A stretch of 64,000 bases of DNA, from positions 6,206,914 through 6,270,913 of the forward strand of contig NC_135222.1 of NCBI RefSeq assembly GCF_052324685.1, written 5' to 3'. Below, in pieces: positions 42,701 to 53,258 of the stretch. The position numbers and the translations under genes are program-made. The notes beneath the pieces are model-generated. The model searched no databases and had not been told where the DNA came from. It saw only the letters and a program-made list of their open reading frames with translations. Positions within the stretch are counted from its first letter, which is position 1. The number at the start of each line of letters is the position of its first letter. The stretch is from Brachyhypopomus gauderio (taxonomy: Eukaryota > Chordata > Actinopteri > Gymnotiformes > Hypopomidae).

Positions 42701-45700
42701 TGAACGCGGCCCTACAACTGCAGCAGCAGCTCTCTGAGGTGCCGATCCTAATGTGCAGTGCCCCTGCCCCGGGGAGAGATGAGAACCACTGTTATAACTA
42801 GGCATGCTGGCCTTAAGTCTCCTGCCTTTCTGATGTAATTTATTTGCATTAGTATGCAGGTTACAGGGATGCTCATTGGTGGATGGATCTCCGCGAACCT
42901 GGCCCACTTGTTCCTTTAAGGTTAGATTTTATGCACTTATTGTTCTTTTTTTGCCCCCTCCCCTCTAGCTACCAAAGAAGGGTTGTCTAGCTACCAAATA
43001 AATGTTTGCTAAATATCATAGTGCAGTACTAAGGCACCTGCCCCATGGTTGTGTTCTTAGGTACTCTCGTCTGCATTTCTACAATGCTGTGTTCTTGGGC
43101 AGATGCACATCCTTCAGTTCGGACTCCTTCATGCCAGGTAACAGGCAGTTCACAATGCATTAATATTACATTAGTAATATTAAACTCCTCAGTCTCTGGA
43201 GTTCATGACCAGATTTGTTGGTGTCATTTCCCCCCCCCCAAAGTCAAATGTCTGCCTGTAACAAATACATCATGTTCGCTGTACAGATTTCCAGATAAAA
43301 TGTGCTGTCAAACAGCCTTTTGTTTGTGAGGTGCTGAACGTCACATCTGTAGAAACCGGAATTCAAGCTCCCCACCTTCCTGCTAAGCCATGCGAGAATG
43401 GGACCTATGCATTCAGAGACAAGGTTGACTTGGGCTTCTCTCTAGCGGGGAGACCCACCCGCAATTAAATCGCTGCTGATCGTTGTGGCGGGTTAGCCTT
43501 GCTGATGGGTTTGTGTTTGCATTTTGTAGTGCTACACGGTGCTTAGCAATCCTCAGTACATCAATTTTAAAGCAGCCAATGAAGAGTGCCAATCACTGAG
43601 GGGCACCCTCCTGTCCATCGGAGACCAAGCTGAACAGGGTGAGCTGGGGTTACACTTTCTGTCACAAAACATACCTCAAACACATCTTATCATGTATTCC
43701 ATTTTTATAATTGGATCTGCTTGTTTTTTTTTTTTTGAGGGGGGGGGGGGGTTGAATTTTGACTTATTCTGACTCGTTGACTTATTCTGACTCGTGTCTC
43801 GTTGACACACAACAAAGTTGTTTACCGTACATTTTTCTGCGTTGAACAGAATCCGAGCAGGTTCACTTTAGGTCAGTGCTACTCTAGTTACAATTCAGAT
43901 TGCCCCCTTCATGAGGTTACATGAGGACTTGGGCAAGTTGATTCTAATGTCTGTGCCTGGCTAAATTGAGTACTGAATACATGTCCACAGAAAATGTGTG
44001 AAACTGAAAAAAATCGGTTTCAAAATCTGCCATAACTAATTACTAGTGTTGTAAGTAATTGTGTGTGCAGATCCTATTCATTTGATAACTTGATAACAAA
44101 TTATATTAGTTTTTGTTTGTCATTATATGCTTGACAAATACAAATGCTCAAGTAAACGCAAAACTATTGTGCTGGAATAATGGAGCAATAATGTGAACAA
44201 AGCACAAGTTATTAGTGTGAACAGAGCACAAGGTAATAGTGTCAATAGTGTAATCCATGTATAGTTAAGTGCCAGTGCTGCTATACTCTGTATAAACATG
44301 TATGGAATGGATCCGAACTAACTTGTATATAAATCACATTACCAATGTCGCAGTCAGAAAGATCCCCCAGGGCAGGGAACCTTACTGTAACCACCGACCA
44401 CCTTACTGGAACCGTAGTGGGCCTCTCACTCTCTCCCTATCTCCAACCTCCCCAGACTTCATCACCAGTCTGTTGCCAGGACGCCCACAGAAGCTTTGGA
44501 TTGGCCTGAAGCTGAGGCTTCACGACACACTGTGGGTGGACAGTTCGCCAGTCACATACCTGAACTTTAACCCCCTGCTCCATGGTCAGCTGCGGCCCAT
44601 GTACATCAATGCAAGTGCTATCTTCTCTCTCTACAGAATTAGGGAATGTAGTTAAAAGTGCTAGACTGGGGGAAAATATCAAATCCAACAGTTAATTAGT
44701 GATGTTCATCATCAATTTTTTAAATGTTTTTAATTTTTAATTTAATTAACAAATTGAATCCAAATTTTGTAGTAATTAAAATGCTGATTTTTTTCTCTGT
44801 TGTTTGGTGCATTAGAGATTTGAACAAAGCGGATTGGAACTGTGTGCATACATGTTTAATGATGCACACTCGGACATGTTGGGCACCTGGGACTACACAT
44901 CCTGCTCTGATGAGCAACACCTGGCCATCTGTCAACACTACGCCGGTAACATTGATCTGCTGTCGAAGAGCTTAAACTTTAGCTGGTCACACCGTTAAAA
45001 ACGGACATTTATTCTTTTGGGTGCATTTTTGGTCTCATCTCAGATAAGCAGCAGCCTGCAAATATGACAGAGTACGAGTTCCAAGCCAATAATCGCAAGT
45101 TCAGGGTGCTGCTTGCGAAGGACGGGAGTAACATGACCTGGTACGAAGCTCTGGATTTGTGCAAACAATCCAATATGGATCTGGCGAGCGTGCCTGACGC
45201 CTACCTGCAGGCTGTGCTCACCGTGCACGTGAACAAAGTGGGCCGCGCACTGTGGATCGGACTCTTCAGGAAAGATGTAAGTGTCTGCGACTCGCAAGCA
45301 GGCTCGAGGCACGCTTGCGCTGTCACCGACTTATTCGCATACAACTCCCAGTTGCAGCTGCACTGAAGTGCTCAAGCTGATTGGTGACTTTTCACCCTAT
45401 GGGACAGTTCTTAAGCCTGTGTGGATGTTTGTCCAGGAGGAGCAGTATCACTGGATAGATCACAGCCATACCGTGTTCAGCCGCTGGAGCCCAGAGGTCA
45501 CCGAAGGGCGATGTGTGTACTTGGACACCGATGGCTTCTGGAAGGCCACGGATTGTCGGTCCCGGCTCCAAGGGGCTTTCTGTCTCAGTCCACATGGTAT
45601 GAGCTTTAAGAGTGATTTTATGTTTTCACTTTTATTCAGACTGCAATAAGAGTAATGTAATGTAGTCACTGTAAATTAGCAGTTTGGCTTTTACCGAGAG

Positions 45701-48700
45701 TCGATTTGACAAGGGACCGATTCAATGTAATATCATACCATATACCATACATCGTAACATGGACCTGTCTTTATGATGAACTAGATGTGCACATCAAACC
45801 ATCTCAGAATGTGACTAGATGTCCGCATGAGAGCAAAGGACCCAACTGGGTGCCATTCAGAAACAGCTGCTACACCTTCCTGTTGAAGTCCCAGAGGTGG
45901 CAGGAACAGGAGAAGAACAACGATCAGAAAACATGCGAGGTTCTTGGTATGGGGAACCCTCAGCCATCTCTTATATCAGTGATTCATTTTTGTTTATTTA
46001 TGACAATTGTTGCATATACTATTTTTGTAAGACCTTAATGAACCGTTACTCTTGTTTTTGTCCCATCTGAAGTTGGAAAAGGAGATGTCCTGACCATTCG
46101 AAATGAGGAGGAGAATATATTTATTACGAAACAGCTTCAGCCTTTCAAAGATCTGGCCGCATTTGTGTGGCTGGGGATGCACAAACAAGGTAGCTATCCA
46201 GATCATGTATACTCTTTACACTATAATAATGTACTACAAAATAATAATTAATGTATCTCTCCATGTAGGAATTCACTATAATCAATTAATAACATAGTAT
46301 GCATTCATTATGATACATAACATAACATGCATGTAAAGATTTGTGGGATGTTATTTCAACTTCAATGTACAAGTCTTGCAGAGCTTTTATGATCTGAACG
46401 CAGTTATAATATGTGGCTGAAGTGGTGTGGAACATGTCCAGTGTGAGGGTTATAATGCGGTTATAATGTCTGGATGAAGTGGTGTGGAACATGTCCAGTG
46501 TGAGGGTTATAATGCGGTTATAATGTCTGGATGAAGTGGTGTGGAACATGTTCAGTGTGAGGGTTATAATGTGGTTATAATGTCTGGATGAAGTGGTGTG
46601 GAACATGTCCAGTGTGAGGGTTATAATGTGGTTATAATGTCTGGATATAGTGGTGTGGAACATGTCCAGTGTGAGGGTTATAATGCAGTTATAATGTCTG
46701 GATGAAGTGGTGTGGAACATGTCCAGTGTGAGGGTTATAATGCAGTTATAATGTCTGGATGAAGTGGTGTGGAACATGTCCAGTGTGAGGGTTATAATGC
46801 AGTTATAATGTCTGGATGAAGTGGTGTGGAACATATCCAGTGTGAGGGTTATAATGTGGTTATAATGTCTGGATGAAGTGGTGTGGAACATGTTCAGTGT
46901 GAGGGTTATAATGCGGTTATAATGTCTGGATGAAGTGGTGTGGAACATGTCCAGAGTGAGGGTTATAATGCGGCTATGTCTGGCTGAAGTGGTGTGGAAC
47001 ATGTCCAGTGTGAGGGTTATAATGTGGTTATGATGTCTGGCTGAAGTGGTGTGGAACATGTTCAGTGTGAGGGTTATAATGTGGTTATAATGTCTGGATG
47101 AAGTGGTGTGAAACATGTCCAGTGTGAGGGTTATAATGTGGTTATAATGTTTGGCTGAAGTGGTGTGGAACATGTTCAGTGTGAGGGTTATAATGTGGTT
47201 ATAATGTCTGGATGAAGTGGTGTGGAACATGTCCAGTGTGAGGGTTATAATGCGGCTATGTCTGGCTGAAGTGGTGTGGAACATGTCCAGTGTGAGGGTT
47301 ATAATGTGGTTATGATGTCTGGCTGAAGTGGTGTGGAACATGTTCAGTGTGAGGGTTATAATGTCTGGATGAAGTGGTGTGGAACATGTCCAGTGTGAGG
47401 GTTATAATGTTGCTATAATGTCTGGCTGAAGTGGTGTGGAACATATCCAGTGTGTGGGTTATAATGTGGTTATGATGTCTGGCTGAAGTGGTGTGGAACA
47501 TGTTCAGTGTGAGGGTTATAATATGTGGCTGAAGTGGTGTGGAACATGTCCAGTGTGAGGGTTATAATGTGGTTATAATGTCTGGATGAAGTGGTGTGGA
47601 ACATGTCCAGTGTGACGGTTATAATGCGGCTATGTCTGGCTGAAGTGGTGTGGAACATGTCCAGTGTGAGGGTTATAATGTGGTTATAATGTCTGGATGA
47701 AGTGGTGTGAAACATGTCCAGTGTGAGGGTTATAATGTGGTTATAATGTCTGGCTGAAGTGGTGTGGAACATGTTCAGTGTGAGGGTTATAATGTGGTTA
47801 TAATGTCTGGATGAAGTGGTGTGGAACATGTCCAGTGTGAGGGTTATAATGCGGCTATGTCTGGCTGAAGTGGTGTGGAACATGTCCAGTGTGAGGGTTA
47901 TAATGTGGTTATGATGTCTGGCTGAAGTGGTGTGGAACATGTCCAGTGTGAGGGTTATAATGTTGCTATAATGTCTGGCTGAAGTGGTGTGGAACATATC
48001 CAGTGTGAGGGTTATAATGCGGTTATAATGTTTGGCTGAAGTGGTGTGGAACATGTCCAGTGTGAGAGTTATAATGCGGTTATAATGTCTGGCTGAAGTG
48101 GTGTGGAACATGTTCAGTGTGAGGGTTATAATGCTGTTATAATGTCTGGATGAAGTGGTGTGGAACATGTCCAGTGTGAGGGTTATAATGCAGTTATAAT
48201 GTCTCGCTGAAGTGGTGTGGAACATGTCCAGTGTGAGTTATAATGCGGTTATAATGTCTGGCTGAAGTGGTGTGGAACATGTCCAGTGTGAGGGTTATAA
48301 TGTGGTTATAATGTCTGGCTGAAGTGGTGTGGAACATGTCCAGTGTGAGGGTTATAATGCGGTTATAATGTTTGGCTGAAGTGGTGTGGAACATGTCCAG
48401 TGTGAGAGTTATAATGCGGTTATAATGTCTGGCTGAAGTGGTGTGGAACATGTTCAGTGTGAGGGTTATAATGCTGTTATAATGTCTGGATGAAGTGGTG
48501 TGGAACATGTCCAGTGTGAGGGTTATAATGCAGTTATAATGTCTCGCTGAAGTGGTGTGGAACATGTCCAGTGTGAGTTATAATGCTGTTATAATGTCTG
48601 GATGAAGTGGTGTGGAACATGTCCAGTGTGAGGGTTATAATGCAGTTATAATGTCTGGATGAAGTGGTGTGGAACATGTTCAGTGTGAGGGTTATAATGT

Positions 48701-51700
48701 GGTTATAATGTCTGGATGAAGTGGTGTGGAACATGTCCAGTGTGAGGGTTATAATGCGGTTATAATGTCTGGATGAAGTGGTGTGGAACATGTCCAGAGT
48801 GAGGGTTATAATGCGGCTATGTCTGGCTGAAGTGGTGTGGAACATGTCCAGTGTGAGGGTTATAATGTGGTTATGATGTCTGGCTGAAGTGGTGTGGAAC
48901 ATGTCCAGTGTGAGGGTTATAATGTGGTTATGATGTCTGGCTGAAGTGGTGTGGAACATGTTCAGTGTGAGGGTTATAATGTGGTTATAATGTCTGGATG
49001 AAGTGGTGTGAAACATGTCCAGTGTGAGGGTTATAATGTGGTTATAATGTTTGGCTGAAGTGGTGTGGAACATGTTCAGTGTGAGGGTTATAATGTGGTT
49101 ATAATGTCTGGATGAAGTGGTGTGGAACATGTCCAGTGTGAGGGTTATAATGTGGTTATAATGTTTGGCTGAAGTGGTGTGGAACATGTTCAGTGTGAGG
49201 GTTATAATGTGGTTATGATGTCTGGCTGAAGTGGTGTGGAACATGTTCAGTGTGAGGGTTATAATGTGGTTATGATGTCTGGCTGAAGTGGTGTGGAACA
49301 TGTTCAGTGTGAGGGTTATAATGTGGTTATAATGTCTGGATGAAGTGGTGTGAAACATGTCCAGTGTGAGGGTTATAATGTGGTTATAATGTTTGGCTGA
49401 AGTGGTGTGGAACATGTTCAGTGTGAGGGTTATAATGTGGTTATAATGTCTGGCTGAAGTGGTGTGGAACATGTTCAGTGTGAGGGTGATAATGTGGTTA
49501 TGATGTCTGGCTGAAGTGGTGTGGAACATGTCCAGTGTGAGGGTTATAATGTTGCTATAATGTCTGGCTGAAGTGGTGTGGAACATATCCAGTGTGTGGG
49601 TTATAATGTGGTTATGATGTCTGGCTGAAGTGGTGTGGAACATGTTCAGTGTGAGGGTTATAATGTCTGGATGAAGTGGTGTGGAACATGTCCAGTGTGA
49701 GGGTTATAATGTTGCTATAATGTCTGGCTGAAGTGGTGTGGAACATATCCAGTGTGAGGGTTATAATGCGGTTATAATGTCTGGCTGAAGTGGTGTGGAA
49801 CATGTTCAGTGTGAGGGTTATAATGCTGTTATAATGTCTGGATGAAGTGGTGTGGAACGTTAACATATTTCAACTTCAATGTACAAGTCTTGCAGAGATT
49901 TAATGATCTGAACGCGGTTATAATATGTGGCTGAAGTGGTGTGGAACATGTCCAGTGTGAGGGTTATAATGTGGTTATAATGTCTGGATGAAGTGGTGTG
50001 GAACATGTCCAGTGTGACGGTTATAATGCGGCTATGTCTGGCTGAAGTGGTGTGGAACATGTCCAGTGTGAGGGTTATAATGTGGTTATGATGTCTGGCT
50101 GAAGTGGTGTGGAACATGTTCAGTGTGAGGGTTATAATGTGGTTATAATGTCTGGATGAAGTGGTGTGAAACATGTCCAGTGTGAGGGTTATAATGCAGT
50201 TATAATGTCTGGCTGAAGTGGTGTGGAACATGTCCAGTGTGAGGGTTATAATGTGGTTATAATGTCTGGCTGAAGTGGTGTGGAACATGTCCAGTGTGAG
50301 GGTTATAATGCGGTTATAATGTTTGGCTGAAGTGGTGTGGAACATGTCCAGTGTGAGGGTTATAATGTGGTTATAATGTCTGGCTGAAGTGGTGTGGAAC
50401 ATGTCCAGTGTGAGGGTTATAATGCGGTTATAATGTTTGGCTGAAGTGGTGTGGAACATGTCCAGTGTGAGAGTTATAATGCGGTTATAATGTCTGGATG
50501 AAGTGGTGTGAAACATGTCCAGTGTGAGGGTTATAATGCAGTTATAATGTCTCGCTGAAGTGGTGTGGAACATGTCCAGTGTGAGTTATAATGCAGTTAT
50601 AATGTCTGGCTGAAGTGGTGTGGAACATGTCCAGTGTGAGAGTTATAATGTGGTTATAATGTCTGGCTGAAGTGGTGTGGAACATGTCCAGTGTGAGGGT
50701 TATAATGCGGTTATAATGTCTGCTGAAGTGGTGTGGAACATGTCCAGTGTGAGGGTTATAATGCGGTTATAATGTCTGCTGAAGTGGTGTGGAACATGTC
50801 CAGTGTGAGAGTTATAATGCGGTTATAATGTCTGGATGAAGTGGTGTGGAACATGTCCAGTGTGAGGGTTATAATGTGGTTATAATGTCTGGATGAAGTG
50901 GTGTGGAACATATCCAGTGTGAGATGTGGTTGAGCTGCTTCATGCTCCTCTTTTCTCACTGTAGATAATCAGCTGAAGTGGTTTGATAAAACCAATGTTC
51001 AGTACTCCAACTGGAAATCTGGAAGACCAAATGCCACCATGCCCTTCATGGCTGGCCTGAATTTGGATGGAGAATGGGACCTGATTCAGGATGAGCGCTT
51101 CTTTGCACCTTTCAAACAGAGGGCCGTTGTGGTATGCAAAATTGAATATGGTAAGATGCTCAAAAGAATGGAATGACCAAAATCAGTTTCAGACCAGCAC
51201 AGAGAGCCATTTTCACTTTCCGTCTGTCTTACCTAAAGATCCCAAAGATGAATACAGAAAGAGCCTGGTGGATGTGTACTCTCCACCCGGCTACACCTTC
51301 CGTGTGGTTGGCAAGAAACTGAATTGGTATCAGGCCTTGGAGGAATGTAGGAGTGATGGTGGCCATCTTGCCAGCATTCACAATGAGACGGTCAACAGAG
51401 ACATGGCACTGATCACTAAACTAGATGGATTCCCTCTCTGGATTGGCCTTTCCAGGCAAGACGTATGTCATCCGGTCTCGACTGTTTTCATTTAATTTCT
51501 TTTTAGATGGCCATAGCATTTATGGCACTGACCGTTATTTTTGACTCTGGATTTATGAATAAGATGAAAAAATTATGTTAAGGATTTTATAATGAGTAAA
51601 ATTTTAGGTAATTTGTTACATAGATATCTAACGTATTTCATGTCAAGCTGGCCTAATGAATGTAATGAGGTTAACTGGTGTTTTCACCATTCCTATAGTT

Positions 51701-51946
51701 CAGTGGTTGGCCCTACGAATGGTCGGATGGAACGTCATTGCAGTTCCAACCCCAAGGGTTTGTGGGTACAAGCTCTGTATCTGAGGAGAAATGTGTGTAC
51801 ATGGATTCTAAAGGCAGCTGGTATGCTGTCAACTGCTATGCTGAGTTGGAAGGAGCCATCTGTTACAACACTGTCAGCAGTAAGACACGCACATCCATCC
51901 ATACAAAACAACTGGACTGAAAGTGAGGAGAAACTTTCATGGTATA

Positions 51947-52017
<71 letters not shown>

Positions 52018-53258
52018 TCACTCTCTATCCCTCCCTCCTTAAATTTTATCAGAGCATAAAGCATCAGCTCGTTTCAGCAATAACTGTCCAATGAGTGACG
52101 GGCAGGCATCATGGCTCCAGTTTAATGATCACTGTTATGCCATCGAGATGACCCTCTACAACTATTCAATTTATACCATGGAGCATGCCAAGAGTGTCTG
52201 TGAGAAACTGGGTACGGTTTGGTCTCAGTCTGACTTCAGTGAATTTGTACCAGTGAAATAACCTATTTTAAATTATTATTATTATTTTACCATTGACATG
52301 TGTTGGTAGGCTTGATGAAGCAACCATAGAACATCAAGAGCGAACATTTCTTTGTATGTATAGGAAGTGTAAAATTCCTCCCATTTCAAGAGGATATGTA
52401 AAACTGTGTTGTCAAAATGAAACACTGTCTCAGTCTCTCGGTCCCTCAGTAAAGACTCATTCTCTGCCTGCTTGCCTCTCTTATTCGTTTTCTAGATCCC
52501 TCATCCCAGCTTTTGACCATTCAGAGTATGGAGGAGAATGATTTTGTCACACGGCATGTGGCTGAAAACCCCTTCATCACCAGTCGTGTCTGGCTGGGTC
52601 TCAGTGACATCTCCAACGGTATCAGTAACTCTTTGTGAAACCATTTGTGTATTTGCTGCATACTACCTTGTAATCTCAACACACTCTGGGACTGTTTGCA
52701 CCTGAGCGTTGCTACTTTGCATAATGTGGAGACTAATGAAGCAGCTTAGCATGCCGCTGATGGTCATCCTGTGAAATTATCAGGTAAAGCCTACAGCTGG
52801 ATTGATGGCAGTGTGATGGAGTTCTCCAACTGGGCCCACTTTCAGCCCCAGCAGGGCTGTGCCGTCTTGGTCTCCATGAACGGGACGTGGAGCACGACTA
52901 AGTGCACCGAGAGCCGCAGCCGTGTTGTGTGCAAGGCTCAGGCCAGTGAGTGACCCCACATACGCACACAAGCATGCACACCATTAACGGCCATGTGTTT
53001 CGCGTTTGTTAGCGTATCATGTGCTACGGGATGAATTCAAGTCTGCTTTCTCATTGCATGCCCACGCCTCCTCTCGCTCCAGAGTCAAAAGGTGCACCCG
53101 TGGCACTGGTGTTCTTCATTATCGTGCTCCTCTGCCTCACTGCCGTGGTGGTTTTCGTCGTGTACAAGAGGACACGCCAGCATTTCTTCTCCACCGTGCG
53201 CTACCAGAGGAACTTTGACGAGGCAGACAGCACCAGTATGATTGCTGAGACTGAGTGA
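31370..53258 (+). CDS. ly75: Lymphocyte antigen 75 (DEC-205/CD205), 35 coding exons
   Basis: Endocytic antigen-uptake receptor of dendritic cells and epithelia, mannose-receptor family. Exons: 31370-31469, 33043-33412, 36120-36296, 36527-36682, 37062-37175, 38315-38458, 38573-38773, 38990-39144, 39291-39398, 39504-39592, 39758-39918, 40115-40320, 40640-40782, 40878-40959, 41087-41158, 42089-42212, 42433-42468, 42569-42752, 42867-42920, 43061-43137, 43287-43423, 43530-43638, 44456-44610, 44816-44945, 45044-45276, 45437-45596, 45785-45946, 46073-46189, 50965-51150, 51239-51462, 51699-51879, 52053-52211, 52496-52618, 52784-52945, 53083-53258. Ten CTLDs after ricin-B and FnII identify LY75. Discounting one extra G in exon 2, the product is 1,721 aa (human 1,722). 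Exons 16 and 18-21 are the least conserved, and intron 23 seems to use a GC donor. Confidence 0.96.
31470..33042 (+). other. ly75: ly75 intron 1
   Basis: 1.6-kb intron. Contains a short (GT)n (31892-31916) and, at its 3' end, a palindromic element (32818-33012). Nothing else recognised. Confidence 0.65.
32818..33012. mobile_element. Palindromic MITE-like element
   Basis: Two inverted arms of about 55-60 bp flank a ~60-bp centre. The left arm begins TAGTGGTGTCAATTCCAGG and the right arm ends CCTGGAATTGACACCACTA; both sit in short (TA)n flanks. No ORF. It ends about 28 bp before the exon 2 acceptor of ly75. Family unknown. Confidence 0.85.
33413..34837 (+). other. ly75: ly75 intron 2, left part
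   Basis: 1.4 kb with no exon, repeat or element that I recognise. Confidence 0.5.
34838..35824 (+). repeat. 37-bp minisatellite, ly75 intron 2
   Basis: About 26-27 copies of a 37-bp unit containing CACCTAAAACACCCCTACAG and GACGGTTGAACACTGCA. Copies are almost identical: two have GACAG for GACGG and the last two have ACACACCT for ACACCCCT. Confidence 0.98.
36024..36099 (+). repeat. (CT)n microsatellite, ly75 intron 2
   Basis: About 37 units forming an extended pyrimidine tract, ending 20 bp before the exon 3 acceptor. Confidence 0.98.
36120..36296 (+). CDS. ly75: ly75 exon 3: fibronectin type II domain
   Basis: Single-exon FnII module: [19 protein letters not shown] and [17 protein letters not shown]. 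Four cysteines present. The acceptor has a strong (CT)n pyrimidine tract. Confidence 0.95.
36527..38458 (+). CDS. ly75: ly75 exons 4-6: CTLD1
   Basis: Exons 36527-36682, 37062-37175, 38315-38458. Landmarks: [39 protein letters not shown] and [17 protein letters not shown] lies in intron 5. Confidence 0.93.
37496..37695 (+). mobile_element. tRNA-derived SINE, ly75 intron 5
   Basis: 200 bp with a perfect 8-bp target-site duplication TAAAATTG (37488-37495, 37696-37703). Head: GGCCTGGCGGTTAGGGAACA and B box GGTTCGATTCC. Tail: GTCGCTCTGGATAAGGGCGT and CTGCCAAATGC, the LINE-like tail typical of fish V-type SINEs, then GTAAGTGTAAGT units. Confidence 0.88.
38573..39398 (+). CDS. ly75: ly75 exons 7-9: CTLD2
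   Basis: Exons 38573-38773, 38990-39144, 39291-39398. Landmarks: [60 protein letters not shown] and DCPQGK. Confidence 0.93.
38908..38984 (+). repeat. (GT)n microsatellite, ly75 intron 7
   Basis: About 38 units ending five bases before the exon 8 acceptor (TTCAG). Confidence 0.98.
39504..40320 (+). CDS. ly75: ly75 exons 10-12: CTLD3
   Basis: Exons 39504-39592, 39758-39918, 40115-40320. Landmarks: [46 protein letters not shown] and [19 protein letters not shown], then a proline-rich linker. The exon 12 donor is the first GT of a (GT)n run. Confidence 0.94.
39699..39755 (+). repeat. (GT)n microsatellite, ly75 intron 10
   Basis: About 28 units with a few CG interruptions, abutting the acceptor: the last GT is followed by AG and exon 11. 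Confidence 0.98.
40321..40344 (+). repeat. (GT)n at ly75 exon 12 donor
   Basis: About twelve GT units start at the first intron base after TACAAG, so the 5' splice site lies within the tract. Confidence 0.93.
40640..42468 (+). CDS. ly75: ly75 exons 13-17: CTLD4 and linker exon
   Basis: Exons 40640-40782, 40878-40959, 41087-41158, 42089-42212 and the 36-nt exon 42433-42468. Landmarks: [59 protein letters not shown], then NPEWYNP. The start of exon 16 (TLKGSFMM) is chosen for phase 0 after exon 15; it is the least certain of the group. Confidence 0.88.
41159..42088 (+). other. ly75: ly75 intron 15
   Basis: 0.9-kb intron; only a small direct duplication of TTTTAATTCATGGATATTT (near 41,936-41,972) seen. 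Confidence 0.55.
42569..43423 (+). CDS. ly75: ly75 exons 18-21: CTLD5
   Basis: Exons 42569-42752, 42867-42920, 43061-43137, 43287-43423. Landmarks: [40 protein letters not shown] and [11 protein letters not shown]. Exon 18 has two possible donors; only the one after 42752 keeps the WW frame of exon 19. This CTLD is divergent. Confidence 0.82.
43530..44945 (+). CDS. ly75: ly75 exons 22-24: CTLD6
   Basis: Exons 43530-43638, 44456-44610, 44816-44945. Landmarks: [53 protein letters not shown] and [15 protein letters not shown] joined to [12 protein letters not shown]. The join needs a GC donor (AAT|GCAAGT at 44611) and then matches human length exactly. Confidence 0.87.
43639..44455 (+). other. 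ly75: ly75 intron 22
   Basis: 0.8-kb intron with adjoining T and G homopolymers near 43,724-43,752. Nothing else recognised. Confidence 0.55.
45044..45596 (+). CDS. ly75: ly75 exons 25-26: CTLD7
   Basis: Exons 45044-45276 and 45437-45596. Landmarks: [59 protein letters not shown]. Confidence 0.95.
45785..51150 (+). CDS. ly75: ly75 exons 27-29: CTLD8
   Basis: Exons 45785-45946, 46073-46189, 50965-51150. Landmarks: [39 protein letters not shown], then [19 protein letters not shown] and VVCKIEY. The 4.8-kb intron 28 between the last two exons is nearly all tandem repeat. Confidence 0.94.
46402..50924. repeat. 57-bp tandem array (~80 copies), ly75 intron 28
   Basis: Basic unit 57 bp, containing GAAGTGGTGTGGAACATGTC, CAGTGTGAGGGTTATAATG and a second GGTTATAATGTCTGG. 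Variants: GCGGCTATGTC (shorter unit), TCTCGCTG, GTCTGC, and loss of one TTATAATG block. Single-copy flank is copied into the array at 49,859-49,918. The unit is a multiple of three with no minus-strand stop, so it yields long spurious antisense ORFs. It fills most of the intron. Confidence 0.97.
51239..51879 (+). CDS. ly75: ly75 exons 30-31: CTLD9
   Basis: Exons 51239-51462 and 51699-51879. Landmarks: [61 protein letters not shown]. Confidence 0.95.
51951..52016 (+). repeat. (GT)n microsatellite, ly75 intron 31
   Basis: About 33 units, separated from the exon 32 acceptor by a normal CT-rich tract. Confidence 0.98.
52053..53258 (+). CDS. ly75: ly75 exons 32-35: CTLD10, membrane helix, tail
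   Basis: Exons 52053-52211, 52496-52618, 52784-52945, 53083-53258. CTLD10: [58 protein letters not shown]. The last exon has a helix ([20 protein letters not shown]), YKRTR and a tail with FFSTVRY, the counterpart of the human FSSVRY internalisation motif, then an acidic FDEADS stretch. Confidence 0.95.

Noticed and set aside
46286..50959. Long minus-strand ORFs (67 to 369 codons) with a repeating [23 protein letters not shown] peptide
   Set aside because: They arise because the 57-bp repeat is 19 codons without a minus-strand stop. They are broken wherever unit length changes, lack start and splice context, and lie in a ly75 intron.
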